Shown in pieces: positions 9,067-18,310 of a stretch of DNA of 64,000 bases. The notes below the pieces were generated by a model, which saw nothing but the letters and a program-made list of their open reading frames with translations, did not search any database and was not told where the DNA came from. The stretch comes from Planctomycetota bacterium (GTDB lineage: Bacteria > Planctomycetota > MHYJ01 > JACPTZ01). How positions within the stretch are numbered: position 1 is the stretch's first letter; every line of letters begins with the position of its first letter. The stretch spans positions 1-64,000 of the forward strand of contig JACPTZ010000091.1 in assembly GCA_016192525.1 (NCBI GenBank), in the 5' to 3' direction. Position numbers and translations under genes: made by a program.

Positions 9067-9207
9067 GTACGAGGTTACCGCATTGTCATCCTGAGCTCAG
9101 CTGGCCGCCGTTTGGCCGGCTGAGCGAAGGATCGCCAACGTCGGAGTCTGCGAACCGTACACTCTGGTGATCCTTCGCCTCGGCCTGCGGCCGAGGCTCA
9201 GGATGAC
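9067..9207. repeat. Family A composite palindrome, copy 3
   Basis: Core 9085-9207 with GTACGAGGTTACCGC outer arm on the left only. Inner arms GCGAAGGATCGCCAACG and CACTCTGGTGATCCTTCGC; inner hairpins TGGCCGCCGTTTGGCCGGC and CGGCCTGCGGCCG. It separates treT from the DUF5752 relic. Confidence 0.9.
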
Positions 9208-9216
9208 ACACGAGAC

Positions 9217-9721
9217 TCATGAGACCACCCTCCACGATCGCACCAGATCGATGATGCGGGCGCGGATCTGCTCCAGCGTCAGAAAGTAGGGATCGAGTCG
9301 CGCGATCTTCCGCGCCAGCCGGGGCTCGCCGATCTCGTGCGTGATCCAGGCGGAGAAGTCATTGGGGTCGTGGTCGAGGCGGATCTTCGATTCGAACATG
9401 TGGTGATAGATGGAGCTGATCGACACCCGCTCGATCGCTGCCGTGAAGGAGTCCAGGTCCACGGCGACGTGGCCCGTCGGAAGGACCAGGCTGTTGGCCC
9501 GCATGAAGTAGAAGTATGTCCCGTCGGGGGCCTTTCCGCGACAGCCGGGCCGTTCGCGATGCTTCTGAGTCGTGCTGGTAGAGGAAGTGATAGGTGTGGT
9601 GGAAGATGCTGGAGCCGTCCACCGCGCGCATCCCGTCGAGGAGTTCGTCCACCGTGGCGGCCACGCGACCGGTGTACTCCGGCAGTTTGATGGAGGTGTG
9701 AAACACGAAGGGGGCGGTCAT
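9217..9721 (-). pseudogene. DUF5752-family protein, broken by internal deletion and frameshift
   Basis: Two overlapping ORFs together give one protein. The first frame, from MTAPFVFHTSIKLPEYTG (GGAGGT ribosome site nine bases upstream), runs to SSIFHHTYHFLYQH and then turns to nonsense. The second frame continues GKAPDGTYFYFM...LPTGHVAVDLDSF, SSIYHHMFESKIRL, PNDFSAWITHEIGEP to the end. The halves resemble each other, so the intact protein had two tandem DUF5752 units. The first unit now lacks its PNDF...W half, so bases were lost as well as the frame. DUF5752 genes commonly accompany treT-like transferases. Function of the family is unknown to me; this copy is probably dead. Confidence 0.8.
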
Positions 9722-9730
9722 GTCAGGCAT

Positions 9731-10055
9731 ACCTCCAAAGGCGGCGCGGCAGAAAGTGACTCCGACACCCCCCCTCTCGGTGGGGCGCTGCAGCTGTCAT
9801 CCTGAGCCCTGCCCGCCTCTCCGCCACACGGATGGCGGACAGGCGTTCGGCGGGCAGGGCGAAGGACCACCAGTACTGGAGCGTACCTGGCGTATGAGCT
9901 CCTGTCCGCCATCTGTGTGGCGGAGGTGATCCTTCGCGTCCGCCTGCGGCGGACGCTCAGGATGACAATTCGGCGCCTCGGGCCTCGCTGAGACTCCAAG
10001 TCCCTGCGCACGGCAGGGGGGTTGCAAGTATTCGATTCGGGCGGCTTGGGCGCCA
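9731..10055. repeat. Spacer with family A composite palindrome, copy 4
   Basis: No gene. The element core is 9796-9966 and is longer than most copies, because a second CGCCACACGGATGGCGGACAGG-like hairpin and its mirror (CCGCCATCTGTGTGGCGG) are included. The rest is unremarkable. Confidence 0.85.
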
Positions 10056-11051
<996 letters not shown>

Positions 11052-11095
11052 ACTCGCACTACCTCGGGGAACGCGTCGCCGCATTGTCATCCTGA

Positions 11096-11217
11096 GCGAA
11101 GCCCCGCCATCCGTTCGGCGGGGCGAAGCGAAGGATCGCCAGCCTTTCCTCGGAACAAGCGCCTTCACGGGGCAGGCCTGGCGATCCTTCGGTCGCCTTC
11201 GGCGACCTCAGGATGAC
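11096..11217. repeat. Family A composite palindrome, copy 5
   Basis: GTCATCCTGAGCGAAG...GCGAAGGATCGCCAG and CTGGCGATCCTTCGG...ACCTCAGGATGAC. It lies inside the transporter operon, between the second permease and the ATPase gene. Confidence 0.9.
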
Positions 11218-11238
11218 ATCTTCCTGGCGCTTGCACAC

Positions 11239-12060
11239 CTACCCCTTCAACGCCCCGGCCGTGAGCCCCCCCACGATCCACCGCTGGAACAGGATCACGG
11301 CGGCCACCACCGGGAGCGTCGTCATCACGACGGCGGCCGAAATCTGCCCCCACGGGACTTCGTAAACGGTGACCCCGCTCAGCATCGCGATCCCGACCGG
11401 CACGGTGCGCACGTCGTCCCGCGTCAGCAGGGTAAGCGCCAGGGCAAACTCATTCCACGAGAAAATGAAAACGAGGATCGCGGTCGCCGCGAGTCCGGGG
11501 GCGGCCAGCGGGAGGACGATCCGGCGGAGGATCTGAACGCGCGAGAGGCCGTCCAGGCGCGCCGCTTCGAGCAGTTCGCCCGGGATGCCCCGGAAGAAGG
11601 CCGTCAGCATCCAGACGGCGAACGGGAGGTTCAGCGCGGCATGAATCAGGATCAGCGCCAGACGGGAATTCGAGAGGCCGGTGAGGCGCGCCGCGTCGTG
11701 GAGCGGAATCACGAGCAGCGCGGGCGGGACCAGCGCCAGGAGGAGCAAGGCCTTCTCGAAGGCCCCCGAGAATCGGATGCGCAGCCGGGCCAGGGCGTAG
11801 GCGGCGAGCGACGCCGCCCCCAGGGCGATCAGCGTCGATCCCGCGCCGACGATCAGGCTGTTCCCGATGTACCGGGCGAAGGGCCTCTGCTCGAAGACCC
11901 CGGTGTAGTGCTCGAGGGAGGGCGATTGGGGAAAATACGTCGGAGGGATCGAGAACAGTTCCCGGCCCCCCTTCAGCGAGGTCAGAAAGGACCAGACGAA
12001 GGGGCCGAGACTGAAGACGACCAGGAAGGCGAGGCCGGAGGCAAGGCAGAGCCGTCTCAT
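11239..12060 (-). CDS. Sugar ABC transporter permease (MalG family)
   Basis: A 273-residue inner-membrane permease with six predicted helices. The EAA loop reads EAARLDGLSRVQILRRIVLPL, the contact site for the ATPase. The N-terminal helix is followed by a periplasmic loop with ELFSIPPTYFPQSPSLEHY, a usual MalG-type feature. The start at MRRLCLASG is preferred; a TTG 24 bases upstream is possible. It follows the MalF-type gene after about 200 bases that include an inverted repeat. It builds the membrane channel with that protein. Confidence 0.93.
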   Translation of the reverse strand: MRRLCLASGLAFLVVFSLGPFVWSFLTSLKGGRELFSIPPTYFPQSPSLEHYTGVFEQRPFARYIGNSLIVGAGSTLIALGAASLAAYALARLRIRFSGAFEKALLLLALVPPALLVIPLHDAARLTGLSNSRLALILIHAALNLPFAVWMLTAFFRGIPGELLEAARLDGLSRVQILRRIVLPLAAPGLAATAILVFIFSWNEFALALTLLTRDDVRTVPVGIAMLSGVTVYEVPWGQISAAVVMTTLPVVAAVILFQRWIVGGLTAGALKG

Positions 12061-12094
12061 CGCATGCTCATCCAACGTCAACAAGGAGAAACGT

Positions 12095-12157
12095 GCGCCC
12101 TTACGGGACGCACTACGAGCGGCAAGGGGCGTTCTGTAGTGCGTCCCGTAAGGGCGC
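12095..12157. repeat. 22-bp perfect inverted repeat (family C)
   Basis: GCGCCCTTACGGGACGCACT-AC (12095-12116) and GTAGTGCGTCCCGTAAGGGC-GC (12136-12157) are perfect complements around a 19-base loop. The GCACTACGAGCGG tail is shared with the copy inside the phosphatase gene at 23.3 kb. A GTTGTTGTCTCTCCGC pyrimidine tract follows (12160-12200). Confidence 0.92.
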
Positions 12158-12262
12158 TCTGTTGTTGTCTCTCCGCTTTCGTTTCTCTCGGAAGGGTGCA
12201 GAAGACTACCTCGGGTCGCTAGGATGTCGTGCCGAGGGAGGAGTCCATCGCTCGAACGTGTC

Positions 12263-13072
12263 TCATAAAACCGGCTTCCCCCGCACCGCGGCCCCCACGC
12301 CGCTCGCGAGAAGGAAGGCGCCCAGGACCACGGCCGCGGTCAGCGCCGCTCCGTATCCGAGATTCAGGTAGCGGAAGAGGGTCTCGTACACATACTGGGC
12401 CAGGGTGCGGGTGGAATCGGCCGGACCTCCCCCGGTGAGCACCCAGACCAGATCGAAAATCCCGAGGGCCTGGATCATGCGGAACGTCACCGCCACGGCC
12501 ATCGCCGGACGCAGAAGCGGCAGCGCAAGCGAGAAGAACCGCCGGACCGGTCCGGCCCCGTCCACGCTCATGGCCTCGTGGAGATCGCGCGGAACCGATT
12601 GCAGCCCCGCGAGCAGGATGATCGTGACGAACGGCGTCGTCTTCCAGACATCGGCCGCCACCAGGGCGAAGAAGGCCGTGCCGGGACGCCCTAGCCATGC
12701 GATCGGCTCGTGCAGAAGCCCGACCTTCAGGAGCATGTCGTTGGCCACCCCGTACACGTCGTTGAAGATCCACCGCCAGGACATCGCCATCACGGCCGTG
12801 GGAAGCGCCCACGGAATCAGCGCGATCGCCCGGAAGAGGCCCCGGGCGCGGATCGTCTGCTGCAGAAGAAGGGCGAACCCCAGCCCGATGGCCATCTCGA
12901 GGGTGACCGAGACTGCCGCGAAGGCGAGGGTCGTCAGCGCGACGCTCCCCAGGGTGGCGTCGGAGAAGAGCGCGGCGAAATGGCCGCTCCCCCGCGACAC
13001 GGTCAGAACCAGCGGCAGGCCCAGAATGCCGAAGACCAGGATCGCCGCGGGAAGGAGATAAAGATGGCGCAT
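12263..13072 (-). CDS. Sugar ABC transporter permease (MalF family)
   Basis: A 269-residue permease with six predicted helices. The EAA loop is HEAMSVDGAGPVRRFFSLALPLL, and the segment FDLVWVLTGGGPADST is typical of MalF-type sugar permeases. The ATG lies one base past the binding-protein stop, so the two are translationally coupled; a TTG start 15 bases upstream would overlap. It pairs with the MalG-type permease downstream. A 190-base spacer with repeats follows its stop. Confidence 0.93.
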   Translation of the reverse strand: MRHLYLLPAAILVFGILGLPLVLTVSRGSGHFAALFSDATLGSVALTTLAFAAVSVTLEMAIGLGFALLLQQTIRARGLFRAIALIPWALPTAVMAMSWRWIFNDVYGVANDMLLKVGLLHEPIAWLGRPGTAFFALVAADVWKTTPFVTIILLAGLQSVPRDLHEAMSVDGAGPVRRFFSLALPLLRPAMAVAVTFRMIQALGIFDLVWVLTGGGPADSTRTLAQYVYETLFRYLNLGYGAALTAAVVLGAFLLASGVGAAVRGKPVL

Positions 13073-13073
13073 G

Positions 13074-14330
13074 TCACCGTCCCACAATCTTCCGAATCTC
13101 GGCCGCCGTATGCTTGAGCGCCTCCTCGACCGCCTCCCGGCCCACGAGCGCTGCGCTCACGTGTCGCTGGATGGCGTCGGAGATCTCCGGGTAGCGCGGG
13201 TGCACGGGCCGGGGGCGGGCCGCCAGCAGGACCTTGTACAGATCGGGATAGTGCGGGCTCTCGGCCAGGACTTCCGGATCCTGAAAGAGCGATCGACGGG
13301 TGGGAATGGCGCCGTTCCGCAGATGGAGCGTCTTCTGCTGCGCCTCCGCCGTGGCGAAGGAGATGAACTTCCAGGCCGCATCCGGGTTCTTCGCCGATTT
13401 CGCGATGCCGAATCCCCAGCCGCCGAGCGTCGCGGCCGAGGACTTCCCCGGGGCGTGCACCATCGGGACGATCCCGACCTTTCCCCGGATCGGCGATCCC
13501 TCCTCCTGCGCCTTCGTCCAGGCGTACGGCCAGTTCCGCATGAAGAGGGCGTGCCCCTCGTGAAATACGTGCCGGCTCTCCTCCTCCTGATACGTCGTCA
13601 CTCCCTCGGGGGAAACGTCCCGCACGAGTCCGCACATCCACGTGAGGGCGCGCACGGCTTCCGGGCCGTCCAGAATCACACGACCGGTCCCGTCGAACAC
13701 GTCCCCCCCGTGACCCCAGAGCACCTCGAGGAAGTTGCACACCAGCCCCTCGTACTGCTTCGCCTGGAAGACGAACCCCCACATCCCGGGCGGTTTCTGG
13801 TGCTCCCGCGACAGGCGCACCAGGTCTTCAAAGGTCTCCGGGGGGGTCGTCACCACATCGCTCCGGTAGTACAGCATCCCCGCGTCGGATCGCATCGGGA
13901 CGCGGTAGATCCGGCCCTCGTAGATGGATCCTTGTATGTCCCCTGGGAGGAACTTCTCGCGCTCGTTCGGGGGGAGTCGGTCGTCGAGCGGAAGCAGCCA
14001 CCCCTGCGCGGCCAACTTGGGGACCCAGATGATGTCCATACAGATGACGTCGTAGGTCGAGTCGCCCGATAGAAACGAGGCAGTGTACATCTCCTCCCGG
14101 GTGTTGGTGGAGGCGGGGCCTTCGACAAGTTCGACGTCGATCTCGGGGTGGGCCGCCTCGAATCGGGAGACAATCTCCTTCCAGCCGCCGCCGTTGTCGG
14201 GCCCTTCGAGGAACCGCACGACGGTCTTCCCTTTCGCCGGGCCGCCGCCCCTGGAGTCGTCCTTGCCGCAGCCGCCGGCCGGAAGACACGCGACGGCGAG
14301 AATCGTCATGAGGACAATGGTTCTAGTCAT
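13074..14330 (-). CDS. Sugar ABC transporter substrate-binding lipoprotein (family 1)
   Basis: A 418-residue lipoprotein. The signal peptide ends in a lipobox-like PAGGC (Cys21). The mature part is a family 1 sugar-binding fold: VVRFLEGPDNGGGWKEIVSRFEAAHPEI, YDVICMDIIWVPKLAAQGWL, and a conserved GGWGFGIAKSAKNPDAAWKFI segment. It would bind sugar outside the inner membrane and deliver it to the MalF/MalG pair. GGGAGAGAAC precedes the ATG, and it heads the operon. Trehalose or maltose is the likely substrate because treT lies downstream; the sequence alone does not prove this. Confidence 0.93.
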   Translation of the reverse strand: MTRTIVLMTILAVACLPAGGCGKDDSRGGGPAKGKTVVRFLEGPDNGGGWKEIVSRFEAAHPEIDVELVEGPASTNTREEMYTASFLSGDSTYDVICMDIIWVPKLAAQGWLLPLDDRLPPNEREKFLPGDIQGSIYEGRIYRVPMRSDAGMLYYRSDVVTTPPETFEDLVRLSREHQKPPGMWGFVFQAKQYEGLVCNFLEVLWGHGGDVFDGTGRVILDGPEAVRALTWMCGLVRDVSPEGVTTYQEEESRHVFHEGHALFMRNWPYAWTKAQEEGSPIRGKVGIVPMVHAPGKSSAATLGGWGFGIAKSAKNPDAAWKFISFATAEAQQKTLHLRNGAIPTRRSLFQDPEVLAESPHYPDLYKVLLAARPRPVHPRYPEISDAIQRHVSAALVGREAVEEALKHTAAEIRKIVGR

Positions 14331-14545
14331 GTTCTCTCCCTTCGGAGAATCTTTCTGGTGATCCGTCACAGCAAATCCGCGGGTGAATCCGTCCGTCCTG
14401 AGCGAGGGCGCGGCTCCGTCGCCGCGCCCGAGTCGAAGGACGAGCCAGCGACCGCGACCCACCCACCCTTCGACTCGCCCGCCAGACGGAGGCGGGCTCG
14501 CTCAGGGTGGGCGGACTTACCCGCGGGACAAACTGTGACACCTCA
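14331..14545. repeat. Spacer with a variant composite palindrome (family B)
   Basis: No gene. Arms GTCACAGCAAATCCGCGGGT...CCGTCCTGAGCG (from 14365) and CGCTCAGGGTGGGCGGA...CCCGCGGGACAAACTGTGAC (to 14539) mirror each other. Inside are GAGTCGAAGGACGAG and CACCCTTCGACTCG. The build matches family A, but the sequence differs. Confidence 0.8.
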
Positions 14546-14704
14546 CTAGTGATCCGTCAACGCTCATTCAGCGAGTGGCCTTTCGCTCTTTCCCTCCCCC
14601 CGCAGGGGGGAGGGTAGGGAGGGGGGCGCACGCCTGCACCCGGAAGGGCCGCGCCCCCCCCCCCCCCCCCCCCCCCGCGGGGGGGGGGGTTGACGGGTCA
14701 CTAG
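14546..14704. repeat. Inverted-repeat element with long C and G homopolymers
   Basis: CTAGTGATCCGTCAAC (14546-14561) and GTTGACGGGTCACTAG (14689-14704) match at 15 of 16 positions. The interior holds CCCTCCCCCCGCAGGGGGGAGG and an uninterrupted run of more than 20 C followed by CG and a run of G. The right arm contains the stop codon of the mgtE gene. The homopolymer lengths may be assembly-sensitive. Confidence 0.85.
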
Positions 14705-16062
14705 AAGCCGCCAAGCCGGGACAGAAAGAGCGATCCGAGACTGAGCACGGCGAAGAACCCCGCGGCATCCGTGACCGTCGTCACGATTGGGGCCGTACCC
14801 GCCGCAGGATCCCATCCCCGGCGGTGAAGCAGGATCGGCACCGCCCCGCCGACGAGCACCGAGAGCGTGGTGTTGGCGGCCAGGGCCAGGCCGGCGACCA
14901 ATCCGAGCCAGGGGTTTCCTTTCCACGCAAAGCCGACGAGCCCGATCAGGGCGCCCAGGATGGTGCCGTTGATCAGCCCCACGGCGAACTCCCGCCTGAG
15001 GACCCAGAGAAGCCGAACCGTCGAGGCCTTCCCCAGCGTCAGTTCCCTGATGCTCACCGCGGCGGCCTGCACTCCGGAACACCCACTCATGTTGGAGATG
15101 ATCGGCAGGACCACGGCGAGGGCGATCGCCTGCCGGAGCGTGTCCTGATAGGCGGCGACGACGGCCGCCGAGACCACGTTCAGCCCGATGTTCAGCGTCA
15201 GCCAAGCGAGCCGGGGCGTCGAACGCCGGAGGAGCGGCATGTCGCGACGCTCCTCCCCTCCGAGGATCCCGGAGAGGCGAAGCATGAGCGTCGCCGCCTC
15301 CGCCCCGGCGGCGCGGACCGCGGTTTCCTGCGTCACCACGCCGATCAGACGTCCGTCGGCGTCAACGACGGGGAGAGCCATGAGGCGATACTGTTCGAAC
15401 CGCTGGACGAGGGTCCGCCGATCGCAGTCTACGCGAACATGGGTCGGTTCCCGCACCATGACGGAGTCGAGCGAAGCCCCGGACGCGGCGAGCATGAGAT
15501 CGCGAAGGCGCACCACTCCCGCGAGCCGCCCTCCCTCATCGAGGACGTAGATGTAGCTCACCGGCATCGCGGCAATCTCGGCGGCCCGGGCCCGGAGCCC
15601 GGCGAGAACCTCATCTACGGTCTGGACGTGGGGAAAGGCGACGAACTCCGTCTGCATGAGCCCGCCGGCGGTGTCGGCGGGATAGGACATCAGCTCCCGC
15701 GCGCGGCTCGCCTCCCCCGCCGGCATCCCCCGCAGGATCGGATCGACCTGCTCGGCCGGAAGTTCCTGCAGAAGGTCCGCCTTCTGATCGGACGTCATCT
15801 CGCGGACGATCGGGGCCGCCTCGGTGGCGGACAGCTCGGCCACCACCTCGGCCGCATCGGTATCGGGAAGATCCTCCACCACGTCCGCCGCCCTCGCCGG
15901 TGAGAGGAGCAGCAGGAGCGCCTTCTGCTCGCGCCGCAGAAGGTGTGACACGAGGCGGGCGGCATCGTTCGGGTGCATCCCGGAGATGATGCGGCCGATG
16001 GATTCCCGGTCGGCCCGGGCGACCGCGTCCCGCAGATGCTCGACGTCCCCCGGGCTCTTCAT
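14701..16062 (-). CDS. mgtE: Magnesium transporter MgtE
   Basis: A 453-residue transporter. Residues 1-125 form the superhelical MgtE N domain. Two CBS domains (about 128-250) carry LMQTEFVAFPHVQTVDEVL and the MVREPTHVR segment and sense Mg2+. Five C-terminal helices form the channel, with NIGLNVVSAAVVAAYQDTL and the conserved PIISNMSGCSGVQAAAV loop. It passes Mg2+ across the inner membrane when cytosolic Mg2+ is low. The start overlaps the MarR stop as ATGA, so the two are coupled. The stop lies inside the inverted repeat that follows. Confidence 0.95.
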   Translation of the reverse strand: MKSPGDVEHLRDAVARADRESIGRIISGMHPNDAARLVSHLLRREQKALLLLLSPARAADVVEDLPDTDAAEVVAELSATEAAPIVREMTSDQKADLLQELPAEQVDPILRGMPAGEASRARELMSYPADTAGGLMQTEFVAFPHVQTVDEVLAGLRARAAEIAAMPVSYIYVLDEGGRLAGVVRLRDLMLAASGASLDSVMVREPTHVRVDCDRRTLVQRFEQYRLMALPVVDADGRLIGVVTQETAVRAAGAEAATLMLRLSGILGGEERRDMPLLRRSTPRLAWLTLNIGLNVVSAAVVAAYQDTLRQAIALAVVLPIISNMSGCSGVQAAAVSIRELTLGKASTVRLLWVLRREFAVGLINGTILGALIGLVGFAWKGNPWLGLVAGLALAANTTLSVLVGGAVPILLHRRGWDPAAGTAPIVTTVTDAAGFFAVLSLGSLFLSRLGGF

Positions 16063-16562
16063 GTCCCTGATTCCTCGAAGAAAAACGTGGCTTCAACGTC
16101 GGATACCTCCATGATCCCGACGAGTTTCTCGACCGCGCGGTGCAGCCGGGCGATCTCGTCCCCGGAAAGACGCTCCAGCCCGTGGAGCAGTTTTCCCTGC
16201 GCCGGCTCCGGTGCGTTGCGCAGGAGGGCGCGCCCCCTTCCCGTGAGGCGGACGCGGACGATCCGGTGATCCGCGGAGTCCCTCTCGCGGGCGATGAAGT
16301 CGCGCTCTTCCAGCCGGTCGAGCACGCTGCTCACGGTGCTGATATGGAGGTACATGCGGTCGGCGATTTCGCCCACGGTCAGGGGGGAGGTGTCCTCGAG
16401 CGTCCGCAGGAGCCACAGCTGCGGTCCGGTCACCCCGAACTCCCTCAAGGCCTGCCGGGAGTAGGTGTGGATCGCCTTGAAGACGCGCCGGAGCGACTGG
16501 ACGATCCGGGCGATTCGCTGCTCGCGGGGCACCCGGCTTCGCCCCGGCGCCGCCGTTTTCAT
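16059..16562 (-). CDS. MarR-family transcriptional regulator
   Basis: A 167-residue winged-helix protein. QALREFGVTGPQLWLLRTL leads into the recognition helix (GEIADRMYLHISTVSSVLDRLEE) and the wing (RERDSADHRIVRVRLTGRG). MarR proteins act as dimers, usually as ligand-released repressors. Both ends overlap neighbours by ATGA: the otsA stop upstream and the mgtE start downstream. It is therefore translated between a trehalose gene and a magnesium channel. A 12-bp palindrome near the divergent otsB start is a possible operator. Its ligand is unknown. Confidence 0.93.
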   Translation of the reverse strand: MKTAAPGRSRVPREQRIARIVQSLRRVFKAIHTYSRQALREFGVTGPQLWLLRTLEDTSPLTVGEIADRMYLHISTVSSVLDRLEERDFIARERDSADHRIVRVRLTGRGRALLRNAPEPAQGKLLHGLERLSGDEIARLHRAVEKLVGIMEVSDVEATFFFEESGT

Positions 16563-18073
16563 GCCCCCGACCCCCGATCGCCGGGCGCGAGCCGCAGCGC
16601 CTCCTCGATCAGCGTCCCGGCCCACCGAAAGACGTTGAATTCACGAACTCGGGACCGGAGCCGGTCCATGCGGCGCTCCTGCTCGCCGACGGACATGTCG
16701 AAGGCGATTGCCAGCGCATCCGCCATCCCATCCACGTCGTATGGATTCACCAGCAGGGCCTCTTCCATCTCCCGGGACGAGCCGGTGAAACGGCTCAGGA
16801 TCAGGACCCCGCGCCGATCGGAACGGTTCGCGACGAACTCCTTGGCGACCAGATTCATCCCGTCGTGGAGAGACGTCACCAGGCAGACATCCGCCAGGCG
16901 GTAGTAGGCGGCGACGATGTCCGAAGGGAGGTGCTCGTTGATGTACACGATCGGAGACCACCGGTCCGTCTTGTAGCGCCAGTTGATCTCATCCACCAGA
17001 GTGGCCACCTCCTGGGAGATTCGCTTGTACTCCGGGATGTGAATGCGGCTGGGCGCGGCGATCTGCAGGAGAACGAACCGCTCCCGAAATCGCGGGTGAC
17101 GGCCCAGGAAACGATCGACGGCCCTCAGCCGCTCGGGGATTCCCTTGGTGTAGTCGAGACGATCGACGCCGAGCGCGACCGCTTTCCCCTGCAAGCGGTG
17201 GCGACGGTGGAGCCTTTCCTGCAGGGCCGCCGTTTCCGGCGCCTCCCCCCGGGCCTCAAGGGACGCGAAATCGACGCTGATCGGCACGGGACGAAGGTAG
17301 GTGAGGCTCTGTCCGTACGAGATGGCGAATCGCTCGCGGTCGGGACGAGCCTCGATCTCCCGATCCACGGTATCGATGAAGTTGTTGCACTGGTACTGGA
17401 TGTGAAACGCCAGCAGGTGATTGCCGAGAAGGCCGTCGAGGATCTCGTGCTTCCACGGGCAGATTCGGAACGCCTCCGGGTTGGGCCAGGGGATGTGCCA
17501 GAACTGGGCGATGAGGGCGTTCGGCAGCGCCTGGCGGAGGAGTCTCGGCAGCAAGGCGAAGTGGTAGTCCTGCAGGAACACGAAGGCGGGCGCGTCGCCC
17601 GCTTCCTCGACCACGGCCGAGGCAAACTTCGCGTTGACCGCGGCGTAGTGTTCCCAATCCTCGCGCCGGAACACGGGCCGGGTGTAAGCGACGTGGCAGA
17701 GCGGCCACAGGGCCTCGTTCGCGAACCCGTAGTAGTACCCGGCTTCCTCCTCCTTCGTGAGCCAGACCCTCCGCAGGGTGTAGGCCGGACGGTCCGGGGG
17801 AACGGCGAGATGCCCTTGCGCGTCGGCCGTCTCCCGGTCCCCGCTCCCGGCCCCGTGGGCGATCCACGTCCCTCCGCAGGCCCGCAGGACGGGGTCGAGC
17901 GCCGTCGTCACTCCGCTGGCCGGACGAATGAGCGTGAGATCCCCGGCGTTCTCGACATGCATGTACGGTTCGCGATTGGAGACGACGATGAGCTTCCGCG
18001 GCCCCAGGAGGGCCCGCACCCTCTCCCTGAGGGCCTCCTCCGACCAAAGGCGGTCCAGGGTCACAGGGGTCAT
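16559..18073 (-). CDS. otsA: Trehalose-6-phosphate synthase (GT20)
   Basis: A 504-residue enzyme that makes trehalose 6-phosphate from NDP-glucose and glucose 6-phosphate. GT20 features include LIVVSNREPY near residue 30, FVFLQDYHFALLPRLLR, IAQFWHIPWPNPEAFR, VDRLDYTKGIPERL and the DGMNLVAKEFVA donor-site motif. The N-terminal glycine loop is replaced by SGVTTAL. The start at MTPVTLDRLW has GGAGGACGGACC upstream; the ORF's longer start is read through a repeat. The matching phosphatase gene starts divergently beyond 240 bases. Its 3' end overlaps the MarR start as ATGA. Confidence 0.95.
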   Translation of the reverse strand: MTPVTLDRLWSEEALRERVRALLGPRKLIVVSNREPYMHVENAGDLTLIRPASGVTTALDPVLRACGGTWIAHGAGSGDRETADAQGHLAVPPDRPAYTLRRVWLTKEEEAGYYYGFANEALWPLCHVAYTRPVFRREDWEHYAAVNAKFASAVVEEAGDAPAFVFLQDYHFALLPRLLRQALPNALIAQFWHIPWPNPEAFRICPWKHEILDGLLGNHLLAFHIQYQCNNFIDTVDREIEARPDRERFAISYGQSLTYLRPVPISVDFASLEARGEAPETAALQERLHRRHRLQGKAVALGVDRLDYTKGIPERLRAVDRFLGRHPRFRERFVLLQIAAPSRIHIPEYKRISQEVATLVDEINWRYKTDRWSPIVYINEHLPSDIVAAYYRLADVCLVTSLHDGMNLVAKEFVANRSDRRGVLILSRFTGSSREMEEALLVNPYDVDGMADALAIAFDMSVGEQERRMDRLRSRVREFNVFRWAGTLIEEALRLAPGDRGSGA

Positions 18074-18109
18074 GGTCCGTCCTCCTCGAATGCGCCCACG
18101 TCTTGACCT

Positions 18110-18232
18110 GTCATCCTGAGCCCTGCCCGCCTCCGTTCGGCGGGCAGGGCGAAGGATCACCAGTTCGGATGCGAACTTGGCGTACGAACTGGCGACCCTT
18201 CGCGTCGGGCTGCGCCCGACGCTCAGGATGAC
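18110..18232. repeat. Family A composite palindrome, copy 6
   Basis: GTCATCCTGAGCCCTGCCCG to GCTCAGGATGAC with inner GCGAAGGATCACCAG and ACTGGCGACCCTTCGC arms. It fills the otsA side of the otsA-otsB divergent region. Confidence 0.9.
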
Positions 18233-18265
18233 ATCCAAGACGTGCGCGTACTGAATCCGTCCTCG

Positions 18266-18303
18266 TTGATTCTCTTTACGCCCGCTATTATTTTGTATAC
18301 AAA
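18266..18303 (+). promoter_or_regulatory. Candidate otsB promoter with overlapping palindromic operator
   Basis: TTGATT (18266-18271), a 17-base spacer, and TATTTT (18289-18294) form a plausible -35/-10 pair in a locally AT-rich patch. The perfect palindrome TTTGTATACAAA (18292-18303) overlaps the -10 and expected transcription start, where a repressor would block transcription. The nearby MarR protein is one candidate ligand-responsive binder; GntR-type proteins also use similar sites. Confidence 0.5.
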
Positions 18304-18310
18304 GTAATTC

